Assembly (NCBI GenBank): GCA_964016885.1
Contig: OZ024742.1
Coordinates: forward strand, 363,755,877-363,819,876
Source: Eledone cirrhosa
Lineage: Eukaryota > Mollusca > Cephalopoda > Octopoda > Eledonidae
Reading direction: 5' to 3'
DNA length: 64,000 nt
Each line of letters opens with the position of its first letter. Position 1 is the first letter of the stretch. The notes below the pieces were generated by a model. That model did not search any database, was not told the DNA's origin, and worked only from the letters and a program-made list of their open reading frames with translations. Of the stretch, positions 10,289-20,439 are shown piece by piece. The translations under genes were made by a program, and so were the position numbers.

Positions 10289-12175
10289 CTCGACACCTGG
10301 TTGATTCGTCAGAGAAGTTACAATTGAATGGAAATTGAAAGACGGTTATATATATGTATGTATGCTTATATTATGTATTTATGTGGGTGTGTAAATGTGA
10401 GGGTATATATAAATCTGAGTGCATACATGTCGAACAAATGTTGACAGGTTAAAATTCATTATTCAACTATCAATACTAGACAGTTTTAGCTAAGTTAATA
10501 TTAGTTGGAAGAATATAGAAGCTATAAATTAAGGATTGGCCTCGCTATATGAAAACGGCGCAGAATTAATCCAAGAATACTTTTGTCTACAATATTATTA
10601 CCAACATATATTCTAATGTCCAGTCATTGCTTCTGCTATTCCCGCTGTCAATATGGCTACACATGAGATATCCAATATCGATGAAAGAATTTCTTAGAAA
10701 ATTATTGATTTTAAACAGGGCACAAAACGACAAGTTTCATATTTTATATAGCATTAGTATTATTTTTATGTCCATACATTCGTTGAATATAATCTAATGA
10801 AACAAACACTAAGACTGTAGAAGGGATGACATGAGGTAATTCTAGACAAGCTACATTTTCTCGATATTAATGATAAAGAGTTTTATTGATTTTAATCTAT
10901 CCCCCAATACCACACATTTTATAAAAGATTTTTAATGCCATTTTATTTACGTTGATATATATTCACCAAATATATTGAATAGTAAAATAAATATGCTGTA
11001 ATAGAAGTTAAGTTTATTTCACCGAAAATTTAAACCAGAAACTAGGAGTTGATTTTTGTGTGTTTCTGCAGTAACTCACTCTCAAACAGAAGTAGTTACC
11101 AAATATCATTGAAACCCCACTCAACAGTAATAAGAAAGAAACATATCTTAACATTAAAGCAATAAAATAGAGTATAGAAAGAGATAGGTTGTGTTGAGAA
11201 AAGAGAGAAAGAACAACATTTTGAGGTAGATTTGTGTCTGTTCTTCGTTCTTCCACTTCTTCACTCAAACTCACTTCTCTCTGTGTTCATGCTATTTTGT
11301 TGCCTCTAAACTTCCATCGCAACTAAACCTCCGTCGTAGCAACATTCAAGCACCAATCTTCACATTCCACAATGCTTCAAGCCAACATCATTATTCATAT
11401 ATCGACACGGAGTTGGCTACCTGCAGGTGTGAGCCTCGTAAGCTGGAAAAGCTCTTCCAATGTGTCTCCCTCACCATTCTCCGGGTAAATACGGGGTCGT
11501 GGGGTATCCATCAATAGAGAGATAGTGGAGAGCGAGAGAGACGGAAACTGTGACTGAAACAGAGAGAGAGAGAGAATATCAACAATTATTTACTTATTTA
11601 TTTATCCCTTGGATGGAAAAGATGTGGAAAGTGATCACCGTCACATTTTCCAACGTGTGAAGCTATGGATGAGGCCGCCTAAGTTGTTATATATTGGGAT
11701 TCAATGCAGAGCCACGTGGTTGGGAAACAAACATCTATATCCTCTTCATCTTGCATCTGGAATATAGCACACTTTCACTCTACATATATATACACTTATT
11801 TATCGAATTAATGGAATTAAGACATTGACATTGAAACGAGACATCATCAAACTATAAATTATTATTTGGATTATTTAGCCAATCAAATATTACATGCCAT
11901 TAAGTAGCTTAATTTCTAGTCTAATTCCATTGAATTAATCTAATTAAACTGCTTCAATGAAATCCCATTTTCACTTTCTCTTTATCACATTTCTTCTCTG
12001 TAAAAATCTATTTGTATAACATGTTAAGACAACGAGAGAGAAAGTGATGAACTTATTGAAACTAAGTGTATCTACTCATAGTTATAATTCCATTAACGTA
12101 TATACGTATATGTACCTACAAAACACTTACATAACTTATATGATATATATATATATAGATGTATACACACACAAC
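10287..12175. other. Unique AT-rich DNA, no gene supported
   Basis: The only open frame of note is an 86-codon minus-strand frame (11014-11274), with no recognisable domain and ordinary AT-rich codon content. Short GA and CT clusters occur near 11510-11575. No tRNA-like boxes or tandem repeats were seen. Confidence 0.55.
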
Positions 12176-12185
12176 TCTCTTTCTC

Positions 12186-12239
<54 letters not shown>

Positions 12240-12254
12240 TGTGTGTGTGTGTGT
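12176..12254. repeat. Microsatellite (CT)n-(AT)n-(GT)n
   Basis: CT from 12176, AT 12190-12236, GT 12240-12254. The 77-codon frame through it is repeat translation. Confidence 0.95.
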
Positions 12255-12754
12255 GCTACTCGTACCATGTAAGCTAGATCAAACTACTTCATGGATGATT
12301 GGTCAGACTCTAGACTGACTCCCCCACAAGAACAGAATTTCCTGAGGAGGGTAATTGAATCCATAGCAGTAGAAAAAAACAAGAGAGGATGAATTACTCA
12401 GAGACAACGTCCATCCACCTCATCTATGTGTTAAATAGCATCAGCCCCCACAAATGGCCAAGTGTGCTGAATACAGCTACCTATGACTTGACTAAAACCA
12501 ATCACAAAATAGTGATGATCAACCAGGGAGGTATTCCTTCAACAGGAGAGGCTATCGATTGGATTAGACACACACGAGTGTAGGATATTTGTTTTTTAAT
12601 AGTGACTGTTTAATTAGAGCTTACACCGAACCGAATGTATTTTTAAAACCAAGCATTTATGATGTCCTCTTCGCTATATATAGCAATAATTTAGTTTATA
12701 ATGGGTAGATGTAGCAAACATCGCAATAAAATGACTAGAGAAGAAACAGATGCA
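12255..12754. other. Unique DNA with one short unassigned open frame
   Basis: A 64-codon plus-strand frame at 12389-12583 (MNYSETTSIHLIYVL...) is less AT-rich than its surroundings but shows no domain I recognise. It may be a relic of a mobile element or chance. Nothing else is supported. Confidence 0.4.
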
Positions 12755-12868
12755 GAGTTTTAACAATATGTCCATGTTGTTACACAGGTAGAGAGTTTTC
12801 ACACAATATGTCCATATTGCTACACATGTAGAGAGGTTTAACGCAAAATGTCCATGTGGTTACACACA
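12755..12868. repeat. Three-copy imperfect tandem repeat, 36-40 bp
   Basis: Units start at 12755, 12793 and 12833. Each has a GAG(T/G)TTT start, then a variant of AATATGTCCAT, then TTACACA or similar. The copies are diverged. Confidence 0.8.
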
Positions 12869-15514
12869 AAAACCAACCTAAACCACAAGCAAGAAATACA
12901 AAGGCACCCACCTCAATAGTCGCTACTTATTTTCAATTACATTCGATTCTAAAGAAACTATATCTCTTCACTTTATTATTGTATCGTTTCTATAAGGAGT
13001 TATGCTCAACAGAATTAATTACATATTAGGTCCACCCCATATAGCCGTTTGTCCTAGCTCAAGATAGGGCCTCTATATAGTTGTTTTCTCTCCTAGAAAT
13101 AACAGCCAACTTTCATTTTAATCAAGCCCTAAATTGTTTAAAACTAAACAAGTGTTTATATATGTTCCTGCAAATATATTGGTGCCCCAGTATGGCCTCA
13201 GCCTGTCTGCTGGAACACGTAATAGAACAATATAATAATATGTAGGGAAAGTTGAAAGTTTTTTTTATCATGATAGGGTCCAATAACAGGGGATCATTCC
13301 CATCACCATCGCCACCAGCCAGGTCAACAGTAAAAATATCCACTTCCCCTTCACATTCCCTACACTAGCACCTACCAAATATTTCACTCTTTTGGTACGG
13401 GCCATTTATCACAGCCTTGCATCGATCATTGATTATGAGGGTAAATGTGTAGACAGAAACTGTGTAGAAGCCTATAGAATAGACTGTGAGTGTATTACAA
13501 AAGGCCTGCCTTGTCATACACTCGTCCACGCTGAATTGTCATGAGAATTACGTTATGAGTACACGTATCTATGGAATGCCCAGCCACCTATTTGTTAATT
13601 TCGTGAGCATGCTGCTCCATTGATTAGAAAACTAGAACACCAATCGTCGTAACTGACTGGTGTCCATTCTATTCAATTTGTAAGATTTAACTATAACTAT
13701 AGATATATATATTAACCTGAATCAGAATACAGTTTGAAATTGATGTATGAAACTGCTATTCCTCATTTCTGAAACTAGCACAACCTAACTTTTCAATAAT
13801 ACTCACTTCTCTCACGTGATATATTTGTAATTTTAATTATTCCCTAATCTCCTATTCGTGCCTTACAAAATCCTGTTTTTCTCTAACACGTACACCTTCA
13901 GCCACGCCCGCTGCTGTCAACTCAGCTACTCATATTTTCCTATGTAATAACTATATTTTATACAATGCTAATATGAGGTGATAAATCATGTAATAATCAG
14001 CAAGTACTCCAATCAGTCATTCTCAGTAAGGCTTTAAAAATCTACAAAAAATAGCACATTTAGAAAGTTGGTTTCTAGAAATGATTTATTTTAACATAAC
14101 AAATAATCCTTTCGGTGATTTAATGTTCAAAGCATGAATAAAAAATTCACCGGAATTCTATAAACGTGATTCATTCAGAAATAATTAAAAACATAATTAG
14201 TCTTGGGGGAATTTAAGAAGGGAAGTGGATGTAATCCCATTAGTAACTCTTTTTCCCTATGAAAGAAAACACGTTTTGTTGCAAACAGCTTTTAGGCAAT
14301 CCTTCATTTCAGGGACTTGATCTCAATTAAAATACGACAACTGCAAAATTGTTAACACAACACAAGTTAAATTTGTATCCAAATTTAAGTGGTATTCGAG
14401 GAAATCTGTCAAATATATAAGACCATTATTTAAATTTATTTCCCTCGAAATAATTCCACAGAACAGCTCTCAAACGAGGGGTAATTGTATTCATTTTTGT
14501 TTTAATTAAATCGAAATCCAAGGAGGTAAGGAAGTAGAAAGGAAGAAAAAATATGCGTTTTACGTAATTATTGGAAAACACTGCTATAAGATTATAGTTA
14601 AAATAAATGCTTATGTAATCAGATGTAAGAATCAAGTGTTTTATATATACTTAATTATACTTATACCATCGATATAGCCACTTAATTATTATATTTACTT
14701 GTTATTTTATCCGCCCTGTAAGTCCCCTTCAAGTTCTTGAAATCAATGTTAATGATGCCTGTCATAACAGAGAATTGACAGGGGCGTTAGAACCTGGGAC
14801 AAAAGGGTTTACCGTATTTGTATTTGTTCAGGCGTTCTATGTTCTCAAACGAACACTGAGGTCAACTCTGCATTTCATCATTTCCGTGTTGATAAAATTA
14901 ATTTCAGTGCGGTAGAGATTGTAAGAAGTTCAGATAATTTGAAGCATTTCTTCAACATTTTGTCGTTAGTGTCACTCTTTCTTATTTGTGTTCCAGTTAC
15001 ACATTGAAATGACAGAATCCATGTAAGACATGTTTCTTTCATTGTGTTTGGCTTAAAAGACATGCTGTTAAAACTTTTACTTAATTTAACCAGACACTAA
15101 CATTATTATTAATACAAATGTAAATTAAAACGCAGGATAGAGAAATTATGTATCTCGACGCCATTTACCAGACATGTTTAACTTGTTTTAATTAAATAGT
15201 TATATTTACCTTTACTAAACAAATGTTCTTTATGTAAGTGTTCGTAATGTTTGTTTTTGACAGTAGTTTTCATTTTTGTCTTCTGATCGTTTTATCCGCT
15301 ACAACAATGTACAAAACTTCGCGGACTATTTCAATTAGTATACTAAAAGGGTAATCAATTACTTTTTTGTTCGTTTTAGGCGAATTACTTGCATGAGGCT
15401 AACCTACTGGGGAAGGTGTAGGGGGATTAGAAGGTACAGAACAGGAATGGATACAACAAAGCATTATGTCCAACGTTTAAAACATTTTCGCTAATCAACT
15501 GAACATGAATAGAC
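12869..15514. other. Unique AT-rich DNA, no gene supported
   Basis: Short minus-strand frames (13122-13343, 14426-14635, 14878-15063; 61-73 codons) show no domains or conserved-looking composition. No repeats of note were seen. Confidence 0.55.
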
Positions 15515-15645
15515 ATTGTATTATATCAACTCCAACAGAATGAGTGGGTGACTTTGGCAGGATTTGAACTCAGAGTTTAGGGGGCCGGAATAAATACCGA
15601 GAAATTCAATCCTATACTATCGACTGCGCTAGATCACCAGGTCAC
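15515..15645 (-). mobile_element. tRNA-derived SINE relic, second family
   Basis: On the minus strand an A-box TAGCGCAGTCG (15621-15631) matches TRGYNNANNNG exactly. A B-box GTTCAAATC (15561-15569) lies about 52 bp downstream, inside GAGTTCAAATCCTGCC. The tail GTTGGAGTTGATATA follows. The tRNA-unrelated part differs from the SINE at 3573, so it is a different family or a short copy. Confidence 0.7.
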
Positions 15646-16499
15646 CAGCTCACCATTACACGACACATATTACTTATGTTGGAAAACATGATTGTACACT
15701 GTGCATGAGAGTTCACAGAGAGTTTTTAAAAAGTCTTTGTCTTTAAAGTATGAATTCCCATATAAAATGTATGCTAAATTTTCATCCGGTGTGGTTTTAC
15801 TGTTACGTTTTTCAATTGCTCTATGTAGTTTGAAGTGTATATTTATAGCGGTATTTATCGATTATTGGAGAGCTGAATCAAATTATTTTATAAGCAATTT
15901 GTTAAAAACAAGAAGTTGTATGCTAAATTTTCAAAGCATGTCTGTTGATAAATCAGACATCTAATAAACCGAAACAAACGCTTTTGAAAATACCCATCAA
16001 TGTTTCTAAATTCATACGTACATTTTCTATACATATAAAACGAAATATAAATAACATAAAGTCAAGACAACACAAAATCACACATTCAAACCTTAGACGA
16101 TAAATGTTTTAAATGAAGGCATATTAAGCTAATTGTAAGTTTTCATACATAACATCATTAATGCTTCTATTACAACAGCTGGTTATTAACACCATAGATT
16201 GTATTCGTAATTGTAATAGTATTCCATAAATCTAATCATTGCCCTTGCAGCTGCCATTTTAAACGAGCTCAAGTTATTGCAGTTCTCATAATAACTTACC
16301 GTCTTTAGTTTTTTGCCGCCAATTAATTGGTATTACCAACATTTATCCAGTTATAAGAAGCCTAAATTTCAATAAGAAAACTTTAAATTTAGAAAACTTC
16401 AATAACATATGCCGTTGTATTTAATTAAAAATACACACACACATCTAATACTTAATTATTAAATACATTTGTACCCTCATGAAAATGTTTTAATATTTA
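15646..16499. other. Unique AT-rich DNA, no gene supported
   Basis: A 90-codon plus-strand frame (15692-15964) has a short hydrophobic stretch and no recognised domain. I treat it as chance. Confidence 0.5.
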
Positions 16500-16590
16500 A
16501 ATAGCAAGGTGGTAGAGCGGTTAAATCACGAAACAAATTATTGGAAGCCATCTTTGATGTAATCTTTGACGTGTGTTATTCCGGGTCATG
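16500..16590 (+). mobile_element. Possible degenerate SINE head
   Basis: TGGTAGAGCGG at about 16511-16521 matches the polymerase III A-box consensus, followed by tRNA-like TTAAATCACG. The B-box position (CCGGGTCATG, near 16582) is a poor match. Weakly supported. Confidence 0.35.
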
Positions 16591-18005
16591 TAACATATTT
16601 TGCCAAACAAGATTTTAGGGCAAGTTGACGATAGGCTAAAGCTGATGGAGAGGGCAACCGATAAAACACCAAAATATTTAACTTGTAGTGAGATCCGAAA
16701 CCTTTGATTGAGGGCTGTTTCTTATCTGAAGATATTCTGCTGTCCAGTTCTCCTGAGAGTTTCTTACCACAGCTCTTCATGTTCTGAATTTAAATACTTG
16801 AAGAATATATGCATAAATAAAGCATTTTTATGTTAGTGAAATAAGGATTTCTAATGACATAAAATATTGGCGAAGATTTTAAATAAACTTTTGTACTTGA
16901 TTAGTACCTTATTTTGTCAAGTTGGAATGATTAAATGAATGTCAATCTTGGGAGAGGTGTTTAATATTCGGGAAATATTAGTTTCTTACGTCATATAACG
17001 ACGTGGACATGTTTATACTGATCGCCGACGAGATCCGAGGAGTAATGAAACTAACAATACTATCACCCTCTCCACACAACAAATAAATTGTAAATGAAAT
17101 TAAAGTTATAAGAATTGGACTAAGTTTGATGAGACATTTCAATTTTATGAATGAAAAATGATATAATTCAGCGTGGAAACTCTTCATCGCCAAAATCAAA
17201 TGTTCTGGGACATGTTGAAATGTATGATAATTGAAACAAAAAATTGCCTTTTACTCCCTAGCTGATAATTCATTAGACATACGTGAATACTTTTCTATAT
17301 AGGAGACCGTTAGAGACTCTCCGTTCTAATTTACTATACCACCAAGATACCATTTGCCTTTCCTCATTTCGTGGCCAAAAAACATATAGCAGCCCAGATC
17401 TGGGACATTCCTTTCCTGTTCCAGTAGTCTCCTCATCCTGGGTGTTCCACTGATTTAAAGAAAGGTGGGCCAATAACGTTTTAGTGCCTGTTCACTAATC
17501 ACATGGGCTCCTAAACCCTTTAACCAAACCATGGTACATACTAACACTTCACACACAGTTTCGAGTGAGGAATGTACGTTTTGATAGTTATTCCATGTAC
17601 ATTCTACTCTCTAATCCTAAACAAAACTACAACAATACATTAAAAAAACGACAATTAGTGAGAAAATAACACTGATATAAAATGAACTTTATTTCCCATC
17701 AGAATAAATAGATATTTTAGGAATATACATTCTTAAAACCAAAGATATATCAGATACAAAATACATTGCTTAATACACGAAGGGAAAGACATTTGACGAA
17801 GATAAAGCAAACATTGAGAAACATTAAAAATGTGACGCACGAAAGTAGACTAAATACATGAGTATTGAACAATGTCAAAAATAAAGCTCAGCCAATCAGA
17901 ACACTAGAACACCTATATATAACTGAGCAACAAATATCGAATATAACCAGCAAAAAACGAAAATATGAATAAACCAGAACACAAAAAGCAAAATACTATA
18001 AAGAC

Positions 18006-18008
<3 letters not shown>
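16591..18008. other. Unique AT-rich DNA, no gene supported
   Basis: Minus-strand frames of 64-73 codons at 16586-16780, 16978-17199 and 17273-17473 have no recognised domain. The last is less AT-biased (contains WPRNEERQMVSWWYSKLERR) and could be an exon or transposon fragment, but nothing confirms it. Confidence 0.45.
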
Positions 18009-18073
<65 letters not shown>

Positions 18074-18158
18074 TATATATAATGGTCGTATATATATATA
18101 ATGGTCGTATTTATATATATATATATATAACAAGTATAAAGACTATACACACAGACAC

Positions 18159-18203
<45 letters not shown>

Positions 18204-18225
18204 GGTCGTATGTGTATATATATAA
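18009..18225. repeat. Compound microsatellite (CA)n/(AT)n with repeated TAATGGTCGTA
   Basis: CA then AT tracts, with the 11-bp TAATGGTCGTA embedded three times (near 18080, 18100 and 18200). This suggests local duplication of the tract with its interruption. Confidence 0.93.
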
Positions 18226-18546
18226 GATTACATTATTGTAATGACGGGCATTATGATCAAAAGGTAGAAAGAGTTAAAGAAATAAAATCGTTAGATGTGT
18301 AAATGAAGGGGAAAGTACATAGCGAGGATAAAAACTTCCTAAACGATCAAATAGCAACAGCAATGAAATACGCCAGTCGGAGATTTAATGTAAACAGACA
18401 GGAACATCAATATCACCAGATTAAACGGAATAAAGTTTGCAGCAGCCATATTAGTTATAAAGGAAGGTATTCTATCAAATGAGAAAATATATACTATTAG
18501 TATATATATACTATTAGTATTACTAAAATCAAAGCAAACAATGCTG

Positions 18547-18549
<3 letters not shown>
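18226..18549. other. Unique AT-rich DNA, no feature seen
   Basis: Contains only a short duplicated ATATACTATTAGT motif near 18490-18520. Confidence 0.5.
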
Positions 18550-18597
<48 letters not shown>

Positions 18598-18660
18598 AAG
18601 AAACGTGAGAATAAATACCATATATATACATACATATACATACATATACATTTATATGAT

Positions 18661-18709
<49 letters not shown>
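18550..18709. repeat. Microsatellites (CA)n-(AT)n and (AT)n
   Basis: CA 18550-18577 and AT to 18597, a 66-bp gap with TACA repeats, then AT 18664-18709. Confidence 0.94.
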
Positions 18710-18711
<2 letters not shown>

Positions 18712-18886
18712 TAGTCCTTTAAGAATGAAATCAACGAAGGTAATATATATAGACATGAACAAAACAAAGATAGATAATGGAGATTTCTGACAACAAAACA
18801 AGGAGTAGCCGAGATTGATGGAGGAAGGGTATTTAACAACTGGATAATATATAGTATTGATAGTAGTGGAGGTGGGGTGCAGGAGA

Positions 18887-19123
18887 GGGGGGGGGGGGAG
18901 AAGAAGAAGAAGAAAAAGAAGAAGAAGAAGAAGAAGAAGAAGAAGAAGAAGAAGAAGAAGAAGAAGAAGAAGAAGAAGAAAATGAAGATGAAAAAGAAGA
19001 AGAAAAAGAAAAAGTAGAAGAAGAAGAAGAAGAAAAAGAAAAAGAAGAAGAAGAAGAAGAAGGAGAAGAAGAAGAAGAAGAAGAAGAAGAAGAAGAAGAA
19101 GAAGAAGAAGAAGAAGAAGAAGA
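18887..19123. repeat. Poly-G run followed by about 225 bp of (GAA)n
   Basis: A 12-base G run (18887-18898) precedes GAA repeats with occasional AAA, TGA and GGA interruptions to 19123. The strand is all-purine, so the complement is all-pyrimidine. Poly-Phe and poly-Ser frames here are artefacts. Confidence 0.96.
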
Positions 19124-19253
19124 CGTTAACGACAACAACAAAAAATAAAAAGGGAACAAAATGAAAACATGGAAGAAACGCCATTACTAACAGTTGCTAG
19201 AACAATTGATAGAGTTGGTTGCTGTTAGTGAGCTTACGGGAACATCTGTCATT

Positions 19254-19312
19254 TACCAGTAATGTACTGGTTTAATGGCTGGCCTTGTGCCTAAAGTAGA
19301 AACAATTATGAT
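19254..19312 (+). mobile_element. Truncated SINE tail
   Basis: Holds only the last 59 bp of the SINE seen at 3573-3753: TACCAGTAATGTACTGG, then GGCCTTGTGCCTAAAGTAG to AACAATTATGAT. It lacks the tRNA head and lies 11 bp upstream of a full copy. Confidence 0.9.
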
Positions 19313-19323
19313 AAGGGCGGTGA

Positions 19324-19502
19324 ATTGGCAGTATCGGTAGAGGGTCGGACATGTTTCCCAGCATAGTTACGACCCTTTACGATCTGAGTTCAAATCCGGC
19401 CAAGGTTGACTTTACCTTTCATCCTTACGGGGTCGATAAAATAAAGTACCAGTAATGTACTGGATTATTGCTGGCCTTGTGCCTAAAGTAGAAACAATTA
19501 TG
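19324..19502 (+). mobile_element. tRNA-derived cephalopod SINE, near full length
   Basis: Same family as 3573-3753: TTGGCAGTATCGGTAGAG head, GTTCAAATC B-box, GGTCGATAAAATAAAGTACC core, ending AACAATTATGAT. A few bases are missing after GGTCGGAC compared with the other copy. Confidence 0.92.
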
Positions 19503-19565
19503 ATATTGAACATAGGTGAATGGTAATGACGGTGATAGTGTCATAACTATAATACATGGCATTCG

Positions 19566-19935
19566 GAGAGAGGGGGATTTAGGAGAGTGAGGAAGAGTGA
19601 GGGAGAGTGGAGGGGGAGTGATGGGCAGTGAGGAGGAATAAGGGAAGTGAGGGGGAGTGAGGGGGTAGTGATGGGGTGAGGTGGATTGATGGGCTGAGGG
19701 AGAGTGAGGGGGTGAGGTGGAGTGATGGTGACGTGAGGTGGAGTGAAGGAGAGTGAAGGGGTAGTGAGAGTTGGTTGAGGGGGGCATGAAGAGGAGTGAG
19801 GGGGAGTGAGGGTGTGTGGGAGCAGTGAGCTAGATTGAGGGGGATTGAGGGAGTGAGGGAGTGAGGGAGTGAGGGGTGAGGGGGAGTGAGCGTGGTAAGG
19901 GAGTGAGCGGTGAGTGAGAGGGAGTGAGAGACTGA
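19566..19935. repeat. G-rich minisatellite-like tract (GAGTGAGGGG-type units)
   Basis: Irregular units built from GAGTGAGGGGG, GAGGTGGAGTGATGG and GGGAGTGA over about 370 bp. The plus strand is almost free of C and has many runs of three to five G. Ser/Pro/His-rich minus-strand frames are translation of this tract. Confidence 0.9.
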
Positions 19936-20439
19936 AAGTAAGTACAGGGCCGAGGGGATTTTCACAGTGACACAAGGACATGAAATCTATGTCAAAGAGA
20001 AAATTGGTTTTAATCAAACGTCAATTGCTGCAAAACGACGAAGTGAACAATCGCTATTGATACAAAACATGAGCTTCGATTTACAAACAATAGAACTTTC
20101 TACTCTACCGGTTCTTATGAAACGAACGTGCTTTCTCCCAATGTTTTTACCATTCTTTCTCCTCTTACCATCTACCTTTCTTTATTATCTTTTATTTTTT
20201 ATTCTATCTTCTGGTGAAAATCTGGTCTCTGAAATGTTATGACCGTTTCCTATAATATAAACGATCAAACTAACATAGTTCTCCACTGTACTGTGTTGTG
20301 TGTTTTGTTTTAAGCTACGTCCAAGTTAACAAATCTTTTTTATACTTCCTCTCTCCCTCATACCCAATTTCACTCCTTTCATTTCTAAGCCTTTACTTCT
20401 TTGTATTCTCTCCTTAAAATATCTCAATATCGAATATAC
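19936..20439. other. Unique left flank of the 39-bp array, no gene supported
   Basis: A 91-codon plus-strand frame (19967-20242) has a Phe/Leu-rich hydrophobic stretch near residues 57-80 but no recognised domain, and it ends before the array. No promoter, splice donor or signal peptide linking into the array could be identified. Confidence 0.5.

Noticed and set aside
10082..10327. Arg-Glu repeat protein
   Set aside because: Translation of the (GA)n microsatellite.
12389..12583. Small plus-strand gene
   Set aside because: 64 codons, no domain, no supporting signals; kept only as a note in the intergenic entry.
18711..19184. Poly-Phe and poly-Ser proteins on the minus strand
   Set aside because: Translation of the GAA tract.
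19425..20017. Ser/Pro/His-rich minus-strand proteins
   Set aside because: Three overlapping frames all open because of the G-rich minisatellite; no unique domain.
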